Below, one piece after another: positions 1-7,340 of a stretch of DNA of 64,000 nucleotides. Each line of letters starts with the position of its first letter. The first letter of the stretch is position 1. Below the pieces are notes generated by a model, which made no database searches, had not been told where the DNA came from, and saw only the letters and a program-made list of their open reading frames with translations. The stretch spans positions 558,001 to 622,000 of the forward strand of contig NZ_QTTQ01000009.1 in NCBI RefSeq assembly GCF_003384935.1, written 5' to 3'. The translations under genes were made by a program, and so were the position numbers. This DNA comes from Lutibacter oceani. GTDB lineage: Bacteria; Bacteroidota; Bacteroidia; Flavobacteriales; Flavobacteriaceae.

Positions 1-156
1 GCAGGTATTATTGTACTTTTAGTAGTATTGGTAAATCATTTTAATAAAAAATATTCATCTAAAGATTCACTTGGATTAGAATTAGGTGCTATTTTCTGGC
101 ATTTTGTTGATATACTATGGATTTACTTGTTTTTATTTTTCTATTTTATTAGATAA
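1..156 (+). CDS. Cytochrome c oxidase subunit III, C-terminal end (5' truncated)
   Basis: The window opens inside a reading frame that encodes 51 residues and stops at 154-156. The end has the subunit III signature: a hydrophobic stretch, then FWHFVDILWIYLFLFFYF. This matches the last helix of the heme-copper oxidase subunit III family, and the next gene ends almost the same way (YWHFVDLVWVFVFTFFYLV). It is therefore the first of two tandem subunit III genes, a usual arrangement in flavobacteria. Subunit III is an integral inner-membrane part of an aa3-type terminal oxidase. It carries no redox centre itself. The start lies outside the window. Confidence 0.88.
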   Translation, partial: AGIIVLLVVLVNHFNKKYSSKDSLGLELGAIFWHFVDILWIYLFLFFYFIR

Positions 157-211
157 AAAAAATAATGTATTTTTGGCGAAACTATAACTAAAAAATCAAA
201 ACAAAACTTAT

Positions 212-1192
212 ATGGAAGCAACTGTTGCTACTGAAACTAATGAAAAAACTTGGAATGGTGGAACGAATAGACCACTAGGTGCAAGTTATGGTAAAATGAT
301 GATGTGGTTCTTCATTTTGTCTGATGCACTAACATTCTCTGGCTTTTTAGGCGCATATGGTTTAATGCGTTTTAAATTTATTGAATCTTGGCCAATTGCC
401 GATGAAGTTTTTACGCATTTCCCTTTTTTACATGGCTTACATGCACCAATGTATTATGTGGCATTAATGACCTTTATTTTAATATTTTCATCTGTAACAA
501 TGGTGTTAGCCGTTGATGCAGGTCACCAAATGAAAAAAGGAAAAGTAACCTTTTATATGTTACTTACAATTATTGGTGGTTTAATATTCTTAGGCTCACA
601 AGCTTGGGAATGGAAAAATTTTATTGGAGGTTCCTATGGAGCAGTAGAATTAAATGATGGAAAAATCATTCAGTTTGTAGATGCTTCAGGACATCAAATA
701 GAATTAGAAAAATTTGCAATCTCATCTCATTCTGAAAGAACAAAATTAACCAGAGATAAAGGTGTTTGGTTTATGAGTGAAAGTTCACTGCCTCCATTCT
801 CTGTAGATGAAGTTATGGCAGGTTTTAAAGCAAATACAGACATTACTATTAGATTAGAGAAAATTGACCCGGCGACTAAAACAAAAACTATTGTTCCGCG
901 CGCTGAAGCTATGACTTATTTAAATGAAATTAAAACAGTTGTAAAAGGGGCTAACCTTCAAGTAAATGAATATGGAAAACCATTATTTGCAGATTTCTTT
1001 TTCTTCATTACAGGTTTTCACGGTTTCCACGTTTTTTCTGGTGTAATTATAAATATTATCATTTTCTTCAATGTTATTTTAGGAACTTATGAAAGAAGAG
1101 GACATTATGAAATGGTTGAAAAAGTAGGATTATATTGGCACTTTGTAGATTTAGTTTGGGTATTTGTATTCACATTCTTCTACTTAGTATAA
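212..1192 (+). CDS. Cytochrome c oxidase subunit III, long form
   Basis: A 326-residue multi-helix inner-membrane protein of the heme-copper oxidase subunit III family. The N-terminal part (MMMWFFILSDALTFSGF, near residues 30-46) and the C-terminal FHGFHVFSGV and WHFVDLVWVFVF helices are diagnostic. Roughly residues 135-255 form a polar insertion between helices, probably an extra-membrane domain. It makes this copy much longer than the typical subunit III of about 200 residues. The gene follows the truncated subunit III by 55 bases and precedes subunit IV by 20 bases, so the three are probably cotranscribed. Family assignment is firm; the role of the insertion is unknown. Confidence 0.93.
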   Translation: MEATVATETNEKTWNGGTNRPLGASYGKMMMWFFILSDALTFSGFLGAYGLMRFKFIESWPIADEVFTHFPFLHGLHAPMYYVALMTFILIFSSVTMVLAVDAGHQMKKGKVTFYMLLTIIGGLIFLGSQAWEWKNFIGGSYGAVELNDGKIIQFVDASGHQIELEKFAISSHSERTKLTRDKGVWFMSESSLPPFSVDEVMAGFKANTDITIRLEKIDPATKTKTIVPRAEAMTYLNEIKTVVKGANLQVNEYGKPLFADFFFFITGFHGFHVFSGVIINIIIFFNVILGTYERRGHYEMVEKVGLYWHFVDLVWVFVFTFFYLV

Positions 1193-1212
1193 TTTTTAAA
1201 AGACATTAAAAA

Positions 1213-1566
1213 ATGGCACACGCACAAGAACATACATCACACACAGGATTAATTTGGAAAGTATTTGGAATACTTTCTGTAATAACTATAGTTGAAGTTA
1301 TTTTAGGTATTGCTAAACCGGATGCATTGCATTTAACAAAAATATTAGGAACAAGTCCTTTAAATATAATTTTCCTTGTTTTAACATTGGTAAAAGCATA
1401 TTACATTACTTGGTTTTTTATGCATATGGCTGATGAAACAAAAAGCTTGCGAAGAGCAGTTGTTTGGACAGCAGTTTTCTTAATTATGTATTTAGCTACG
1501 CTTTTATTAATTGAAGGAAGTTATATAAATGGTGTTTTAGCTCCGTTAGTAAAGTGGAATTACTAA
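1213..1566 (+). CDS. Cytochrome c oxidase subunit IV family protein
   Basis: A 117-residue protein with three predicted membrane helices (about 15-33, 50-72 and 83-103). It matches the prokaryotic COX4/CyoD-like subunit IV family, including the WFFMHM segment after the second helix. It is a small structural or assembly subunit of the terminal oxidase in the inner membrane. It lies directly after the two subunit III genes, and a strong hairpin terminator follows, so it probably ends the structural transcript. Confidence 0.9.
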   Translation: MAHAQEHTSHTGLIWKVFGILSVITIVEVILGIAKPDALHLTKILGTSPLNIIFLVLTLVKAYYITWFFMHMADETKSLRRAVVWTAVFLIMYLATLLLIEGSYINGVLAPLVKWNY

Positions 1567-1589
1567 AACAATAAAATATTTAAATGAAG

Positions 1590-1616
1590 AAGGTGGTTTT
1601 TTTAACCACCTTTTTT
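1590..1616 (+). terminator. Rho-independent terminator after the cox genes
   Basis: A 9-bp perfect stem, AAGGTGGTT (1590-1598) with AACCACCTT (1604-1612), has a 5-base T loop and runs straight into a T-rich tract. It separates the cox structural genes from the assembly-factor block that starts at 1636. Confidence 0.85.
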
Positions 1617-1624
1617 TATTTTTG
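1617..1624 (+). promoter_or_regulatory. Candidate -7 box (TATTTTTG) for the assembly-factor block
   Basis: TATTTTTG fits the Bacteroidota -7 consensus TAnnTTTG. It sits at the end of the cox terminator and only 11 bases before the ATG at 1636, so the transcript would be nearly leaderless. I see no clear TTG box about 20 bases upstream, so this is tentative. Confidence 0.35.
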
Positions 1625-1635
1625 CAAAAAACACA

Positions 1636-2283
1636 ATGAAAAAATTCTGGGTATTATTTAGCTTATTTGTTTTGCCTTTAGTATTTTATATTTTCCTTTC
1701 AAAAGGAATTTATAAATATTCTAATTTACCAATACTAACAGAAAATGTTGTTGATGTTAAACCTTTTTCAAGTGAAGAAAAAGTTACATTTAATGAAAAC
1801 TTATCAATAGTCTGTTTTTTAGGGAACGATATTAAAACTGCAAAAGGCAGTATGTTCAACCTAAATCAAACCATTTACAAACGCTACTACCAAAAGCCTT
1901 ATTTTCAAATTGTAGCAATACTTCCAAAAGGAACAGAAACAACATTTAAAGATGCTATAGAAGAGCTTTCAGCATTTACTGATATTAACAAATGGCATTT
2001 TATTTATACAAATAACTCTAATATAAATTTACTATTTAATAGTTTTGAAACGCCATTTAAATTAAACGAAAATTTATATTCGGAAAATGCATATATTATT
2101 GATATGGAATTACGTTTAAGAGGACGAAAAGATGATGAAGACACCAAAGACGGTAAGTTATATGGTTATAATATGAAATCTATTTCAACCTTAAAAAACA
2201 AAATGAAAGACGATATTGCTATTATTTACTATCAATTAAAGAAATCTGCAGAAAAAGAACAACGAAGAAAAAGAGAAATCTAA
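1636..2283 (+). CDS. Membrane-anchored SCO-like protein lacking copper ligands
   Basis: A 215-residue protein with one N-terminal membrane segment (about residues 4-24) and a soluble domain. Flavobacterial genomes usually call it a membrane protein of unknown function. Its C-terminal half can be laid beside the adjacent SCO protein: YIIDMELRLRGR matches LVDKQGNIRSR in the neighbour, and KMKDDIAIIYYQLKK matches MIKEDIAILLKE. The predicted central strand (LSIVCFLGND) stands where SCO has the CxxxC copper site, but no cysteine pair and no matching histidine follows. I infer a degenerate thioredoxin-fold paralogue that may be a structural partner in oxidase assembly. It lies 4 bases before the SCO gene. 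Confidence 0.6.
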   Translation: MKKFWVLFSLFVLPLVFYIFLSKGIYKYSNLPILTENVVDVKPFSSEEKVTFNENLSIVCFLGNDIKTAKGSMFNLNQTIYKRYYQKPYFQIVAILPKGTETTFKDAIEELSAFTDINKWHFIYTNNSNINLLFNSFETPFKLNENLYSENAYIIDMELRLRGRKDDEDTKDGKLYGYNMKSISTLKNKMKDDIAIIYYQLKKSAEKEQRRKREI

Positions 2284-2287
2284 TCTT

Positions 2288-2914
2288 ATGAAAAAATATT
2301 CATACATAGGTGTTTCATTTATAATTTTAATCTTTGGCATATACGCTATTCCAAAAATTGTAAATAAATTTAAAACACCAGAACTAGTAAAAATAGGAGA
2401 AATACCTAATTTTGAATTTACCAATCAGGACGGAAAATTAATTTCAAATTCATTTTATAAAGATAAAGTATATGTAATTGAATTTTTCTTCACCACCTGC
2501 CCTACCATTTGTCCTAAAATGAATGAAAATATGGTGAAACTTCAAAATGAATTCTACGGAAATTTAGATTTCGGTATTGCTTCAATAAGTATAAACCCAG
2601 AATATGATACTCCTGAAATTTTAAAAGAATATGCAAAATCACATGGAGCGACTTTAAAAACCTGGAATTTTTTAACTGGCGACAAAGCTACAATTTATGA
2701 ACTCGCAAATAAAGGAATTGCTTTATATGCTGGTGAAAACAGCGAAGCAGAAGGAGGGTTTGAACATTCAGGAATGTTTGCACTTGTTGATAAACAAGGA
2801 AATATACGTTCTCGATTGGATGAGTTAGGAAACCCAATTGCGTTTTATGATGGTTTAGATTCAAAAAGCGTTCAAATGATTAAAGAAGATATTGCAATTT
2901 TATTAAAAGAATAA
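2288..2914 (+). CDS. SCO family protein (copper chaperone for cytochrome oxidase)
   Basis: A 208-residue SCO1/SenC protein with one N-terminal membrane anchor and a periplasmic thioredoxin-like domain. The copper-binding cysteines are C71 and C75 in TCPTICPKM, and the third ligand is H160 in FEHSGMF. Members of this family deliver copper to the CuA centre of subunit II or keep its cysteines reduced. The setting, right after oxidase genes and before DUF420, supports that role. Its stop codon overlaps the next start by one base (TAATG), which suggests translational coupling. Confidence 0.93.
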   Translation: MKKYSYIGVSFIILIFGIYAIPKIVNKFKTPELVKIGEIPNFEFTNQDGKLISNSFYKDKVYVIEFFFTTCPTICPKMNENMVKLQNEFYGNLDFGIASISINPEYDTPEILKEYAKSHGATLKTWNFLTGDKATIYELANKGIALYAGENSEAEGGFEHSGMFALVDKQGNIRSRLDELGNPIAFYDGLDSKSVQMIKEDIAILLKE

Positions 2915-3429
2915 TGACAACAGAAACTAAAAAATATAATAAATGGATTGTAATTTTATCAATTGCAATTCCCCTAGTAGTTGCAATTTTATTTGGCGTT
3001 AAAATTGATGCGGAACTACCAATTTTTTTACCTCCAATTTATGCTACTATAAATGGGTTTACTGCACTACTTCTAATTGCAGCAATTTTTGCTGTTAAAA
3101 ATAAAAAAGTAAAATTGCACGAAAAATTAATGAAAACTGCTATTGTGTTTTCTGTCCTGTTTTTAGTAATGTATGTTGCCTACCATATGACTTCCGATTC
3201 AACAAAATATGAAGGTACAGGGATTTTTAGAACTATGTATTTTGTTATTTTAATTTCACATATTGTATTGTCAATTGCTGTAATACCTTTTGTATTAATT
3301 ACTTTTGTAAGAGCAATTACAAATAATATTGAGCTCCATAAAAAAATAGCTCGTATCACGTTTCCTTTATGGTTATATGTTGCAATTACTGGTGTAATTG
3401 TATATTTAATGATTTCACCTTATTATTAA
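2914..3429 (+). CDS. DUF420 family membrane protein
   Basis: A 171-residue protein with about five membrane helices, recognised as DUF420 (CtaM-like) by its layout and by the LHEKLM segment between helices. In Firmicutes the related CtaM is needed for caa3 oxidase assembly. Here the position, coupled to SCO, suggests a similar assembly role in the inner membrane, but that is inference. The start overlaps the SCO stop codon. Confidence 0.85.
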   Translation: MTTETKKYNKWIVILSIAIPLVVAILFGVKIDAELPIFLPPIYATINGFTALLLIAAIFAVKNKKVKLHEKLMKTAIVFSVLFLVMYVAYHMTSDSTKYEGTGIFRTMYFVILISHIVLSIAVIPFVLITFVRAITNNIELHKKIARITFPLWLYVAITGVIVYLMISPYY

Positions 3430-3430
3430 A

Positions 3431-3643
3431 ATGAAAAAAATACTGTCTCTTATATTATTTATTCTTTCCTTTCAATTTATGAATGCACAATGTGCAATGT
3501 GTAAAGCAGTTGTTGAAAGTGGTGAAGTTTCACAAGCAGAAGGATTAAATTCGGGCATTTTATATTTAATGGTATTTCCTTACATTTTAGTGGGAACACT
3601 TTTGTACTTCATTATTAAATATAGACGTAAATTCAAAATTTAA
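3431..3643 (+). CDS. Small exported CxxC membrane protein
   Basis: A 70-residue protein that starts one base after DUF420 ends. It has a cleavable-looking signal peptide (about 1-19, ending NAQ), then QCAMCKAVVESG, a C-terminal helix (about 43-63) and a basic tail (KYRRKFKI). The mature protein would present a CxxC pair at its periplasmic N-terminus. This pattern is frequent in flavobacterial oxidase-assembly loci, but I know of no proven function. Metal or thiol chemistry during CuA assembly is an inference from motif and neighbours. Confidence 0.75.
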   Translation: MKKILSLILFILSFQFMNAQCAMCKAVVESGEVSQAEGLNSGILYLMVFPYILVGTLLYFIIKYRRKFKI

Positions 3644-3710
3644 CATTTCTATAAGAGACTAAGAGTGTAACAAATAATAATTTTAGTCGTCATATAACAA
3701 AATCAACTAA

Positions 3711-3740
3711 ACCGAATAAATATTAGTTTGTATATTCGGT
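3711..3740. promoter_or_regulatory. 8-bp perfect inverted repeat upstream of the TolC gene
   Basis: ACCGAATA (3711-3718) and TATTCGGT (3733-3740) form a perfect inverted repeat with a 14-base spacer, 48 bases before the TolC start. There is no T-run after it, so it is a poor terminator. It could be an operator for a dimeric regulator or a leader hairpin. No regulator gene lies next to it. Confidence 0.4.
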
Positions 3741-3788
3741 AATAATTATTGATGTTAATTAAAAATTAATAAAACTCAATTATATATA

Positions 3789-5117
3789 ATGAGAACAAAA
3801 ATTGTTACTATTTTGGCATTTGTACTATTTTTAACAACTTATGCACAAGATAAAAAATGGACATTATTAGAATGTGTTAATTATGCATTAGACAATAACA
3901 TTTCTATAAAACAAAATAAACTAAATGTTGCTATAAGTGAGGAAAATGTTTTAAACGCCAAAGGTAATTTTTTACCAAATTTAAATGCTTCTACTAGTGG
4001 TAGTTTATCATTTGGTTCAAATTTTGAACCAGTAACTCAAAACCGTGTTTCAACAAGTACTTTTGGTGGATCTTTAGGCATTAATTCTGGGATAACAGTT
4101 TTTAATGGTTACAGAAATTTAAACACTTACAAACAAGCTCAGCTTGGGGTTGAATCCAGTAAATTAGATTTAGATAAAATTCAGGATGACATTTCATTAT
4201 TTGTAGTAAATTCTTATTTAAACGTATTATTTGCAAAAGAGAATTTAAATGTTGCACAAGTTCAATATGAAATAAGTAAAAAACAAATTGAAAGTGCACA
4301 AGCGCAATTTGAAGCTGGAGATAAACCTAAAAGTGATTTGTTAAATGCTCAATCTACAGCGGCTGCAGATGAGCAATCTGTAATTTTAAATGAAAACACC
4401 TTAAGTTTAGCTTTATTAGATTTAGCTCAATTATTACAAATCAGTCCTACAAATTTTGATGTAGAAACAATTGAGGTAGACGCTCCTTCATTAGCAATGT
4501 TATATAAAAATGCAGATGAAGTTTATCAAAGAGCTTTAACAAACAGACCTGAAATTAAAAAAGCTGAATTAGATATAGAATTATCTGACTTATCAGTTGA
4601 AATTGCGAAAGCTAATTTTTTACCTTCAGTAAGTCTTGGAGCAAATGTTGGAACAGGTTATGGTTTTAACCTAAAAAACAATTCTCATATCCCGTACTTT
4701 ACTCAATTAGATGATAATTTAGGTTATGGTTTAAATTTTAGCGTTAATATTCCAATTTTTAATAGAAACCAAACTAAATCGAATGTTAATAGACAATTGA
4801 TTAATTATGAGATTTCTAAATTTGGATTAGAAAATCAAAAATTACAATTACAGCAAACCATTCAAAAAGCCTTTTACGATGCCAAAGCTGCGGCAAAAGC
4901 ATACGAATCTGCAGAAAAATCTTTAATTGCGCAAAACGAAGCATTCAAAAATGCACAAGAAAGTTACAATTCTGGTGTTATGACATCTTTTGATTTTGAT
5001 CAAGTTAGAAATCGGTTAGTAAACGCTGAAGGTGCTATAATAAGAGCAAAATATGATTATATATTTAAATCTAAAGTATTGAAGTTTTATTATGGAGAAC
5101 CAATAGTAATAGATTAA
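3789..5117 (+). CDS. TolC family outer-membrane efflux protein
   Basis: A 442-residue exported protein. A signal peptide (about 1-19, ending YAQ) is followed by two similar halves of long coiled-coil helices with short strand segments, the fold of outer-membrane efflux proteins. WTLLECVNYALDNN at the mature N-terminus and the Q-L-L-N-A-Q-S-type helices near 180-200 are typical. It would form a trimeric channel across the outer membrane with a periplasmic tunnel. The usual partners (a periplasmic adaptor and an RND or MacB pump) are not adjacent; the gene is flanked by an oxidase-assembly block and tsaB. Its pump is therefore encoded elsewhere or shared. Confidence 0.9.
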   Translation: MRTKIVTILAFVLFLTTYAQDKKWTLLECVNYALDNNISIKQNKLNVAISEENVLNAKGNFLPNLNASTSGSLSFGSNFEPVTQNRVSTSTFGGSLGINSGITVFNGYRNLNTYKQAQLGVESSKLDLDKIQDDISLFVVNSYLNVLFAKENLNVAQVQYEISKKQIESAQAQFEAGDKPKSDLLNAQSTAAADEQSVILNENTLSLALLDLAQLLQISPTNFDVETIEVDAPSLAMLYKNADEVYQRALTNRPEIKKAELDIELSDLSVEIAKANFLPSVSLGANVGTGYGFNLKNNSHIPYFTQLDDNLGYGLNFSVNIPIFNRNQTKSNVNRQLINYEISKFGLENQKLQLQQTIQKAFYDAKAAAKAYESAEKSLIAQNEAFKNAQESYNSGVMTSFDFDQVRNRLVNAEGAIIRAKYDYIFKSKVLKFYYGEPIVID

Positions 5118-5137
5118 TTTTTTTTAAATAATATTTT

Positions 5138-5173
5138 AAAACATCCAACTTTTTAGGTTGGATGTTTTGTTTT
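5138..5173 (+). terminator. Rho-independent terminator after the TolC gene
   Basis: A 12-bp perfect stem, AAAACATCCAAC (5138-5149) with GTTGGATGTTTT (5157-5168), has a 7-base loop and a T-rich tail. It isolates the TolC gene from tsaB. Confidence 0.88.
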
Positions 5174-5198
5174 ATAGCAAGCTATTTAAGTATCTTTG
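5165..5198 (+). promoter_or_regulatory. tsaB: Bacteroidota-type promoter for tsaB
   Basis: TTTTG (5165-5169) and TATCTTTG (5191-5198) are separated by 21 bases. They fit the Bacteroidota -33/-7 consensus (TTTG, then TAnnTTTG). The -33 box overlaps the tail of the preceding terminator, and the start codon lies 18 bases downstream at 5217. Confidence 0.6.
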
Positions 5199-5216
5199 CA
5201 ATCTAATTTCTAGAAT

Positions 5217-5894
5217 TTGACTTATATCTTAAATATTGAAACTTCCACAAAAAATTGCTCGGTAAGCCTGGCAAAAGATGGTAAAACAATAGCTTTAAAA
5301 GAGGTAAATGATGAAGGTTATTCCCATGCAGAAAAACTTCATGAATTTATAAAAGAAATTATTTCAAAAGCAGGTTTATCTTTTTCTAATTTAGATGCAA
5401 TAGCTGTTAGTAAAGGCCCTGGTTCTTATACTGGTTTAAGAATTGGAGTTTCTGCAGCAAAAGGCCTATGCTTTGCATTAAACATCCCTTTAATTTCAGT
5501 AAACACGCTGCAATCATTAGCTTTAACTACTTCTACACCTTCAGAAAGTTTTGTAATTCCACTTTTAGACGCTAGAAGAATGGAAGTATACAGTGCTGTT
5601 TTTAAAAACAACATTTTAATAAAAAATGTTGCTGCTGAAATTATTACAGAAAATTCTTTTAGTGAATTTTTAAATAAATCTGATGTATATTTTTTAGGTG
5701 ATGGCGCTGAAAAATGTAAGGAAATAATTATTCATAAAAATGCAAATTTTATTGACAATAAATTTCCTTCCGCTAATGAAATGTCCAAACTTTCTTTTGA
5801 AAAATACAAAAAAAACGACATTGAAGATATCGCTTATTTTGAGCCTTTTTATTTAAAAGACTTTATTGTAGTAGCTTCAAAAAAGTTAATTTAA
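5217..5894 (+). CDS. tsaB: tRNA threonylcarbamoyladenosine biosynthesis protein TsaB
   Basis: A 225-residue ASKHA-fold protein (YeaZ/TsaB). It has the N-terminal ILNIETSTKNCSVSL phosphate-loop-like strand and the KGPGSYTGLRIG motif near residues 65-76. TsaB is the scaffold partner of TsaD, with TsaE, in making the universal t6A37 modification of ANN-decoding tRNAs. The start must be the TTG at 5217: the in-frame upstream codon at 5211-5213 is TAG, and the conserved N-terminus begins right after the TTG. Its 3' end overlaps the convergent gene at 5886 by 9 bases. Confidence 0.93.
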   Translation: MTYILNIETSTKNCSVSLAKDGKTIALKEVNDEGYSHAEKLHEFIKEIISKAGLSFSNLDAIAVSKGPGSYTGLRIGVSAAKGLCFALNIPLISVNTLQSLALTTSTPSESFVIPLLDARRMEVYSAVFKNNILIKNVAAEIITENSFSEFLNKSDVYFLGDGAEKCKEIIIHKNANFIDNKFPSANEMSKLSFEKYKKNDIEDIAYFEPFYLKDFIVVASKKLI

Positions 5895-6599
5895 AGTGTT
5901 GTAATAATTAATTATTTTAATTAAATCCTCCGACTTCTTAAAACTTAATTTATTCTTTTTTGCAAATAACTCAATCTCTTTAGATTTATGGCTAAAAAAG
6001 TTTAATATATCCTTTTTCTTTTTTGGTAATTCAATTGCCTCATTGTTTTTTGCTATATAAATTTCATCTTTTAAACGTCCTAATTTTGGAGGTTCATACC
6101 TGGTAAAACCTAATTTTGCTGGCACTTCTTTATATAGCTTAACCTTTTCTTTAATTAGTAATTGTGTTTTATTATTTTTATTTAAAACCACAAAAAAACC
6201 TTTTTTAGATTCTTTGTTTTCTATATAATCTAAAAGTTGATATTCTTTATTAAGAATATCAAAATTTATACTATAATAACCTGTTTTAGGCAAATAATAA
6301 GGCTTACCCTCCAACTCAATTTCCATTTCATCTTTGTATGCATTATATCTCATTAAATAAACCATCTCTTTATTTGAAATATTCCCTGGTATAAAATTTT
6401 GGTTAACATAACTACTGCCTACTAATTCTCTTGAGGTTGAATCAATTGAATTTAAATCAATTATACCAATCAAACCATAAATTTCAAACTCATCGGTCAT
6501 ATTTATGCGTCCAGCAGCCGCATCTGACCATTGACTGTAACTTAGAACATTTATAAACAGTATAACTAATGTTATAGAAATTTTAATAGCTGTTTTCAT
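5886..6599 (-). CDS. Secreted protein of unknown function, tandem family copy 1
   Basis: A 237-residue protein with a signal peptide (about 1-22, ending YSQ). It is the most divergent of three tandem paralogues between 5886 and 8015. Shared features are the RYNAYKDEMEIELEGKPYYLPK block in the middle, KKGFFVVL, the VPAKLGFTRYEPPKL segment, and a lysine-rich C-terminus ending near INYYN. No catalytic motif or membrane segment is visible after the signal peptide, so it is probably periplasmic or surface-exposed. I do not recognise the family. This copy has an extra N-terminal stretch (about 25-45) missing from the others. Confidence 0.75.
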   Translation of the reverse strand: MKTAIKISITLVILFINVLSYSQWSDAAAGRINMTDEFEIYGLIGIIDLNSIDSTSRELVGSSYVNQNFIPGNISNKEMVYLMRYNAYKDEMEIELEGKPYYLPKTGYYSINFDILNKEYQLLDYIENKESKKGFFVVLNKNNKTQLLIKEKVKLYKEVPAKLGFTRYEPPKLGRLKDEIYIAKNNEAIELPKKKKDILNFFSHKSKEIELFAKKNKLSFKKSEDLIKIINYYNTLN

Positions 6600-6621
6600 A
6601 ATATTTATTTTAAATAAGAAT

Positions 6622-7323
6622 CTAATTTATAGAATTATAATAGTTAAATATCTGTATTAAGTCTGATTCATTTTTAATATTGAGTTTATTTTTTTTAATA
6701 TACAACTCAATTTCTTTAGATTTAGTTAAAAACAAATTTGAAAAATATTTTTTGTTTGTTGGAGATTTTATAATTATTTTATCTTTAAAATCAATATAAA
6801 ATTCATTCTTAATTCGTTTTAAAGTTGGTGGTTCGTATTTTGTAAAACCTAATTTTGCAGGAACCTCATCATACAATTTAATTTTTTCTTTAACCAATAA
6901 AGAAGCTTTATTACCATCAACTAAAACCACAAAAAAACCTTTTTTCTGAGTTCCCTTTTCATCATAATTTGAAAGTTGATATACCTTATTAACTCCTTCA
7001 AAAGTAACTGTATAGTTATTAGATTTTGGTAAATAATAAGGCTTACCACTTATTTCTATTTCCATTTCATCTAAATAAGCATTATACCTAACAAAATAAT
7101 TAACCTCACTATAAGATAGTTTTGCAGATAAGTAGGTTTCGTTAATATAGCTATTCCCTACTAATTCTTTAGATCTTAAATCTATAGAGGTTAAACCTTT
7201 ACCATTAGCATATATTTGTTCTGAATTTGAATGTTGCGAAAAACCAAAAAGCGAAAACAATAATCCTAAAAGTGTTAGGTTCTTTTTAATAAATGCTTTT
7301 ATATTGAATAAAAAAATATTCAT
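6622..7323 (-). CDS. Secreted protein of unknown function, tandem family copy 2
   Basis: A 233-residue paralogue of the flanking genes, with an N-terminal hydrophobic signal (about 12-29, ending GFSQ). The conserved core runs from LVGNSYINETY through RYNAYLDEMEIEISGKPYYLPKS to KLGFTKYEPPTL. A central segment is identical with copy 3 in DNA as well as protein. The gaps between the three genes are 22 and 17 bases, so they probably form one transcript read from 8015 toward 5886. Function unknown. The N-terminal MNIFLFNIKAF may be an over-extension; an internal start is possible. Confidence 0.72.
   Translation of the reverse strand: MNIFLFNIKAFIKKNLTLLGLLFSLFGFSQHSNSEQIYANGKGLTSIDLRSKELVGNSYINETYLSAKLSYSEVNYFVRYNAYLDEMEIEISGKPYYLPKSNNYTVTFEGVNKVYQLSNYDEKGTQKKGFFVVLVDGNKASLLVKEKIKLYDEVPAKLGFTKYEPPTLKRIKNEFYIDFKDKIIIKSPTNKKYFSNLFLTKSKEIELYIKKNKLNIKNESDLIQIFNYYNSIN
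6931..7008. repeat. 78-bp exact repeat within tandem paralogue copy 2
   Basis: This 78-bp stretch of copy 2 is identical to 7650-7727 of copy 3 (offset 719), with high similarity continuing for about 70 bases beyond. The rest of the two genes is clearly diverged, so a recent conversion tract is likely. Confidence 0.8.
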
Positions 7324-7340
7324 ATACTTTATAAAAAATT

